From Enterobacteriaceae endosymbiont of Donacia crassipes (GTDB lineage Bacteria > Pseudomonadota > Gammaproteobacteria > Enterobacterales > Enterobacteriaceae), in contig NZ_CP046202.1 in assembly GCF_012569785.1 (NCBI RefSeq), forward strand, positions 5,671-69,670: a stretch of DNA of 64,000 nucleotides, given 5' to 3'. Shown here piece by piece: positions 59,703 to 64,000 of this stretch (positions are counted from its first letter, which is position 1; every line of letters begins with the position of its first letter). A model generated the notes under the pieces. The model ran no database searches, was not told where the DNA came from, and saw nothing but the letters and a program-made list of their open reading frames with translations. Made by a program: the position numbers and the translations under genes.

Positions 59703-60170
59703 TTATAAAAAGTATTTATATTGTTGTAAAATATTATTGAAATAAATAAATAATAATGATTTATTATTAATTAATATATAATTATATAATTTTTTATCTA
59801 TATAATTTAATGAATTTAATAAAATAAATATTATTAAACATCCTTTTAATAATCCAAAAAATAATCCTAATAATCTATTTATATTTTTAATATAAATATT
59901 TTTAATTTTAATATTTAAATAATTTTTAAAAATATACCCTAGTATTAAAATAAATATAAAATAAAAAAATAATAAAAAAATTTCTTTAAAATAAAAATTA
60001 TTTATATTTATTTTTTTTATAAAAAGTAAATAATGATAATATTTTTTAAATAAATAAAAAGATATAAACCAAACAAAAATAGTTAATATCTCATTTATAA
60101 AACCTCTAAAAAAACTAATTATAGAAAAATACATTAATATAAATACAAATAAATAATCAATTATTGACAT
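59703..60170 (-). CDS. cvpA: CvpA-family inner-membrane protein
   Basis: Multi-pass membrane protein; named for colicin V production in E. coli, with linked roles in envelope stress, and no defined biochemical activity. 155 residues (E. coli 162), four predicted membrane segments. The N-terminal family signature IDYLFVFILMYFSIISFFRG followed by FINEILTIFVWFISF is clear, as is the INRLLGLFFGLLKGCLI block. The rest is Ile/Phe/Asn-rich. In E. coli it lies near truA with dedA, accD, folC and dedD between; here only a 145-bp spacer separates them. Confidence 0.88.
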   Translation of the reverse strand: MSIIDYLFVFILMYFSIISFFRGFINEILTIFVWFISFYLFKKYYHYLLFIKKININNFYFKEIFLLFFYFIFILILGYIFKNYLNIKIKNIYIKNINRLLGLFFGLLKGCLIIFILLNSLNYIDKKLYNYILINNKSLLFIYFNNILQQYKYFL

Positions 60171-60315
60171 ATAAATATATATTTTCTTTTTAAATAAAAT
60201 AGAATGATATATTTAAAATAATTTTTTAAAAACTATAAAATTTTATTAAAAATATTCTTATTAAAAATAATAATTATATATATAACATTATATATATTTT
60301 TTAAAAATAATATTA

Positions 60316-61140
60316 TTAAATTAATTTTTTTAAAATTAAATATAAATTATAATTAAAATAAGGGATACCAAAATGTTTTGGATATTCCACTTCCATTAAA
60401 AATAAACCATTAGGTTTAACTGTAAAAGCAGCTTTAGTTCTATCTTTAATTTTGATTAATTCTAACAACCAATCTTCTTTTTTACGACCAATACCAATTT
60501 CTATTAAACTACCTATAATATTTCTTACCATATGATATAAAAAAGCATTTGCTTTAATATCTATAAAAATATAATCTCCAAATTTTTTTATATTACAATA
60601 CATGATTTTTCTAAAAGAAGAAATATTTTTTTTTTTACCAGATTGAAAAGATGAAAAATCATGTTCTCCTAATAAATATTGAATTGCATTTTTCATTCTT
60701 ATGATATTTAATTTTTTTTTATATAAAGTAACTAAATCACTAAATATAGCAGATTTAAATATATTATTATAGATAATATAAACGTATCTACGAGATAAAG
60801 CACTAAATCTAGCATGAAAATCTTTTTTTACAGAAATTATCCATTTTATAACTATATCTTTAGGTAAAAGACTATTTATACCTAAAATCCAAGATTTTTT
60901 ACTTCTAAAACTAGATGTTTCAAAATGAATTACTTGTCCTATACTATGTACACCTATATCAGTTCTACCTGCACAAAAAATAATTATATTATGATTAGCA
61001 ATTTTAGAAATAACCTTTTCTAAATATCCTTGTATTGTTTTCTTATAATATATATTTTGTTTTTGCCATCCATGATAATTAGTACCATTATATTCAACTC
61101 CTAGTGCAAATTTATATTTTTTTATAAAATTAATATTCAT
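60316..61140 (-). CDS. truA: tRNA pseudouridine(38-40) synthase TruA
   Basis: Makes pseudouridine at positions 38-40 of the anticodon stem-loop. 274 residues (E. coli 270): GVEYNGTNYHGWQKQ, the catalytic CAGRTDIGVHSIGQVIHFET with Asp61, FHARFSALSRRYVYII, EHDFSSFQSG, and the C-terminal FLYHMVRNIIGSLIEIG. Good conservation throughout; start at ATG, divergent from dacA. Confidence 0.97.
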   Translation of the reverse strand: MNINFIKKYKFALGVEYNGTNYHGWQKQNIYYKKTIQGYLEKVISKIANHNIIIFCAGRTDIGVHSIGQVIHFETSSFRSKKSWILGINSLLPKDIVIKWIISVKKDFHARFSALSRRYVYIIYNNIFKSAIFSDLVTLYKKKLNIIRMKNAIQYLLGEHDFSSFQSGKKKNISSFRKIMYCNIKKFGDYIFIDIKANAFLYHMVRNIIGSLIEIGIGRKKEDWLLELIKIKDRTKAAFTVKPNGLFLMEVEYPKHFGIPYFNYNLYLILKKLI

Positions 61141-61273
61141 GTTTTTTTATATAATTAAATAATTTTATTATGTTTAGTATTTTACTAAAAATTTAGTTAC
61201 ATTTTTAAAAAAATTATATAAAATGTTATTTTAATAAATCTTATTTAAAAATATCTAATAAAATTAAAATTTT

Positions 61274-62503
61274 ATGAGTATAGATATGATAAAAATATAT
61301 AAAAAATCTAATAAATTTATTTTTACAAAAATAAAATTAATAACTACTATATTTATAATATATTCAACAATTATATATGCTAACGAAAATATATTTAATA
61401 TTGAATTACAACCATCTATTGATGCCAGATCTTATATCTTAATAGATTACAATACAGGTATAATTTTAACTGAAAAAAATTCAGATAAAATTCAAAAACC
61501 AGCTAGTTTAGCAAAAATTATGACTAGTTATGTAATTGGAAAAGCTTTAGCTAAAGGGAAATTACATCGTAATGATATTGTTACTATTAGTAAAAATGCT
61601 TGGGCTACAGGAAATAATGAATTTAATGGTTCATCGTTAATGTTTTTAAAAGTAGGAGATCATATTTCTGTAAATAATTTAATAAAAGGTATTATATTAC
61701 AGTCAGGAAATGATGCTTGTGTTGCTATAGCTGAATATATATCTGGTAATCAACAAAATTTTGTAAATTTAATGAATTTTTATGCAAAAAAAATAGGATT
61801 AAAAAATACTATTTTTAAAAATGTACATGGATTAGATGAATCAGGACAATATACAACAGCGAAAGATATAGCTATTATGGGTAAATCTTTAATAAAAGAT
61901 TTTCCTTATGAATATTCTATCTATAAAGAAAAAAGCTTTACTTTTAATCATATACATCAAAAAAATCGTAATTTATTATTATGGGATAAAACTCTACATG
62001 TAGATGGAATTAAAACAGGTCATACAAAAGATGCAGGTTATAATATTATAGCTTCTGCAACAAAAAATAATATGAGATTAATTGTTGTAATATTAGGTGA
62101 TAAAACAGAACAAGATCGTAAAAAAAATAGTAAGAAATTATTAAATTGGGGTTTTGAAACATTTCGTACAATTCATCCAATTAAAAAATATCAAAAAATA
62201 GCGTCTATCCCAGTATTATATGGTCAAAAATCATATGTAAGAATTGGTATCAAAAATGATGTATATCTAACAATTTTTAAAAATCAAGAAAAAAAAATTA
62301 AAATTTTATATCATATTAAAAATAATAAAATTTTTGCTCCTATTTATAAAAATAAAATATTAGGACATGTTACTTTTATAATTAATAATCATATAATTGT
62401 AGATTATCCATTAATTTCGTTAGAAAATATTCCAAAAGGAAATTTTTTTGTTTGTTTTTTAGACTATATAAGATTATTATTAAGTAAATGGATTAATCAA
62501 TAA
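61274..62503 (+). CDS. dacA: D-alanyl-D-alanine carboxypeptidase DacA (PBP5)
   Basis: Periplasmic low-molecular-weight penicillin-binding protein that trims the terminal D-Ala of peptidoglycan stem peptides. 409 residues (E. coli 403). A signal peptide (about 1-36, hydrophobic core LITTIFIIYSTIIYA) is followed by the acyl-serine domain: SLAK (Ser78, Lys81), SGN (144-146), KTG (247-249). DARSYILIDYN and LHVDGIKTGHT are near-identical to DacA. The C-terminal amphipathic membrane anchor (FFVCFLDYIRLLLSKWI) is present. An ATG four codons downstream is an alternative start. Followed by lipB; ybeD is missing compared with E. coli. Confidence 0.96.
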   Translation: MSIDMIKIYKKSNKFIFTKIKLITTIFIIYSTIIYANENIFNIELQPSIDARSYILIDYNTGIILTEKNSDKIQKPASLAKIMTSYVIGKALAKGKLHRNDIVTISKNAWATGNNEFNGSSLMFLKVGDHISVNNLIKGIILQSGNDACVAIAEYISGNQQNFVNLMNFYAKKIGLKNTIFKNVHGLDESGQYTTAKDIAIMGKSLIKDFPYEYSIYKEKSFTFNHIHQKNRNLLLWDKTLHVDGIKTGHTKDAGYNIIASATKNNMRLIVVILGDKTEQDRKKNSKKLLNWGFETFRTIHPIKKYQKIASIPVLYGQKSYVRIGIKNDVYLTIFKNQEKKIKILYHIKNNKIFAPIYKNKILGHVTFIINNHIIVDYPLISLENIPKGNFFVCFLDYIRLLLSKWINQ

Positions 62504-62538
62504 AAAATTTATATAAATTAAAAATATTAATATATATC

Positions 62539-63156
62539 ATGTATAAAAAAAATTTCATTATAAGAAATCTTGGCATAGAATTATGGAATTCTACTTATAA
62601 AAAAATGTGTAATTTTAATTATACAAGATCAAATAAAACATTAGATGAAATCTGGTTAGTTGAACATTATCCTGTTTTTACTCAAGGAAAATTATCTAAT
62701 ATAAAAGATATTATTAATTATAATCATAATATACCTATATTTTGTACTGATAGAGGAGGAAAAATTACTTATCATGCTCCAGGGCAACAAATTATGTATT
62801 TTTTAATTAATTTAAAAAGAAGAAAACTTAAGATTAAATCTTTTATTTTTATTTTAAAACAAATAGTTATAAATATATTATTATATTTTAATATATCATC
62901 CAATTCATCTTTTAAAGATGTTTCTGGTATATATATAAATAATAAAAAAATAGCATCTATAGGTATAAAAATTTCTAAAGGATGTACTTTACATGGTATA
63001 TCATTTAATATTAATATGAATTTGTTACCTTTTAATTATATTAATCCATGTGGTTTGAAAAAACTCAAAATGACAAATTTAAAAAATTATATTTATAATA
63101 TAAAAATGTTTAAAATTAGAAAATTCTTAATAAATGAGTTTTTATTATTAATATAA
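62539..63156 (+). CDS. lipB: octanoyl-(acyl carrier protein) transferase LipB
   Basis: Moves octanoate from ACP to lipoyl domains, the first step of endogenous lipoate synthesis. 205 residues (E. coli 213): IWLVEHYPVFTQG, TDRGGKITYHAPGQQIMYFLI (HGPGQ-like site), the catalytic Lys137 in NKKIASIGI and the acyl-thioester Cys171 in NPCG, each two positions from the E. coli residues. Followed by lipA. Together they make lipoate for pyruvate and related dehydrogenases. Confidence 0.96.
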   Translation: MYKKNFIIRNLGIELWNSTYKKMCNFNYTRSNKTLDEIWLVEHYPVFTQGKLSNIKDIINYNHNIPIFCTDRGGKITYHAPGQQIMYFLINLKRRKLKIKSFIFILKQIVINILLYFNISSNSSFKDVSGIYINNKKIASIGIKISKGCTLHGISFNINMNLLPFNYINPCGLKKLKMTNLKNYIYNIKMFKIRKFLINEFLLLI

Positions 63157-63242
63157 ATTTTATATTTACTTTTTTTTAAACACTATTTATTATTTTATAA
63201 TATATATTATATTTAATTATTTTAATTACCATATATAAAAAT

Positions 63243-64000
63243 ATGAAACAAAAAATTTTTAAAAAACCTGATTGGATTAAAATTAAATTTTCAGTAAAAA
63301 ATATTAATAAAATAAAAAAAATAAAATCTTTTTTAAAACAAAATAAATTACATTCAGTTTGTGAAGAAGCATTATGTCCTAATTTAATAGAATGTTTCAG
63401 TAAAGGACAATTAACTTTTATGATTTTAGGTAATATATGTACAAGAAATTGTCTATATTGTAATGTTATGCATGGTAGACCAAAAATAAAGTATGATAAA
63501 TATGAAGCTTCTAAGTTAGCAAATATTATTTTTTTAATGAAATTAAGATATGTTGTTATTACTTCAGTTACTCGTGATGATTTACATGATGGTGGAGCAC
63601 AACAATTTGTTAATTGTATAAAAAAAATACGTGAAAAAAATTCTAAAATTAAAATAGAAATTTTAGTTCCTGATTTTAAAAATTGTATTGAAAAAGCTTT
63701 AAAAATATTTAGTAATTCTTTACCTGATGTTTTTAATCATAATATAGAAACAGTAGAACGTTTGTATAAACAAATACGACCTGCAGGTATATATAAAAAA
63801 TCTTTAATTTTACTAAGAAAATTTAAATATTTATTTCCTAAAATTTTAACTAAATCAGGATTAATGATTGGTTTAGGTGAAACAAAAAAAGAATTATTTA
63901 ATACAATAAAAGATTTAAAATATAATGGAGTTGATATTTTAACTATAGGACAATACTTACAACCAAGTAAATATCATGTTCCTGTATCAAATTATATTAG
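63243..64000 (+). CDS. lipA: lipoyl synthase LipA (5' part, cut by window edge)
   Basis: Radical-SAM enzyme that inserts two sulfurs into octanoyl chains. 252 complete codons are visible and the frame is open at the window end. The auxiliary-cluster cysteines Cys40, Cys45 and Cys51 (VCEEALCPNLIEC) and the radical-SAM cysteines Cys66, Cys70 and Cys73 (CTRNCLYC) are present, along with VITSVTRDDLHDGGAQ, PDVFNHNIETV, KSGLMIGLGE and IGQYLQPSKYH. The protein starts about 28 residues later than E. coli LipA, losing a non-catalytic N-terminal extension; the ATG at 63243 is the first usable start. Confidence 0.95.
   Translation, partial: MKQKIFKKPDWIKIKFSVKNINKIKKIKSFLKQNKLHSVCEEALCPNLIECFSKGQLTFMILGNICTRNCLYCNVMHGRPKIKYDKYEASKLANIIFLMKLRYVVITSVTRDDLHDGGAQQFVNCIKKIREKNSKIKIEILVPDFKNCIEKALKIFSNSLPDVFNHNIETVERLYKQIRPAGIYKKSLILLRKFKYLFPKILTKSGLMIGLGETKKELFNTIKDLKYNGVDILTIGQYLQPSKYHVPVSNYI

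Overview
The window is a stretch of a very AT-rich, strongly reduced gammaproteobacterial chromosome. Almost every protein aligns end to end with an Enterobacterales (E. coli-like) homologue recalled from memory, and many E. coli gene neighbourhoods survive with genes missing in between. Examples are rrf-murB, mreBCD, recA-alaS-csrA-tRNA-Ser-tRNA-Arg, ribD-ribH-nusB, leuABCD, fieF-pfkA, rpsT/ileS-lspA-dapB, ackA-pta, cysT-leuZ tRNAs and dacA-lipB-lipA. Low GC, Lys/Asn/Ile-rich proteins, shortened proteins (MetG, FtsY, MreC), no mobile elements, few regulators and tRNAs without encoded CCA all indicate an obligate, vertically inherited (probably insect) endosymbiont. The genus cannot be fixed from the sequence alone. 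Complete mreBCD and peptidoglycan genes argue against Buchnera, which as I recall lacks mreB.

Layout. 1-4.2 kb: end of a 5S rRNA gene, murB, aroQ and mreBCD. 4.3-9.7 kb: tusE, tRNA-Ser(UGA), rsmI, RNase P RNA, folD, tRNA-Arg(UCU), an 861-bp gene-free stretch, tRNA-Lys and tRNA-Val, gltX. 9.7-19 kb: hspQ, alr, metG, ydjM, rnb, ssb, rpoH, ftsY, rsmD, tusA. 19-23.4 kb: recA, alaS, csrA and two tRNAs. 23.5-33.5 kb: a long minus-strand block dapD, ligA, cysS, dnaB, dusA, der, hisS. 33.7-38.3 kb: tadA, glyA, yajL, then nusB-ribH-ribD. 38.5-44.9 kb: leuABCD, adk, dapA. 44.9-54.5 kb: glyS/glyQ, fieF-pfkA-rplY, dapB-lspA-ileS. 54.6-64 kb: rpsT, erpA, gpmA, pta-ackA, two tRNAs, cvpA, truA, dacA, lipB and the 5' part of lipA.

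The gene content fits a nutritional mutualist. Leucine (leuABCD), lysine/diaminopimelate (dapA, dapB, dapD), the shikimate step aroQ, riboflavin (ribD, ribH) and lipoate (lipA, lipB) are kept, next to a lean core of translation, replication and cell-wall/shape genes (murB, alr, dacA, mreBCD). pfkA and gpmA point to glycolysis, and pta-ackA to acetate/ATP formation. Stress and regulatory functions are thin but present (rpoH, hspQ, csrA).

I found no new multi-gene system: no CRISPR array, phage, transposon or toxin cassette. The points worth a second look are local. They include decay of the first G domain of Der and of the N-terminal domain of Pta, substitutions in normally conserved motifs of TusA, LspA and RibD, a 16-nt A tract inside rpoH, G/C homopolymers in mreB and gpmA, and adk attached to the leu operon. 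Comparisons with E. coli are from memory, not from an alignment program.
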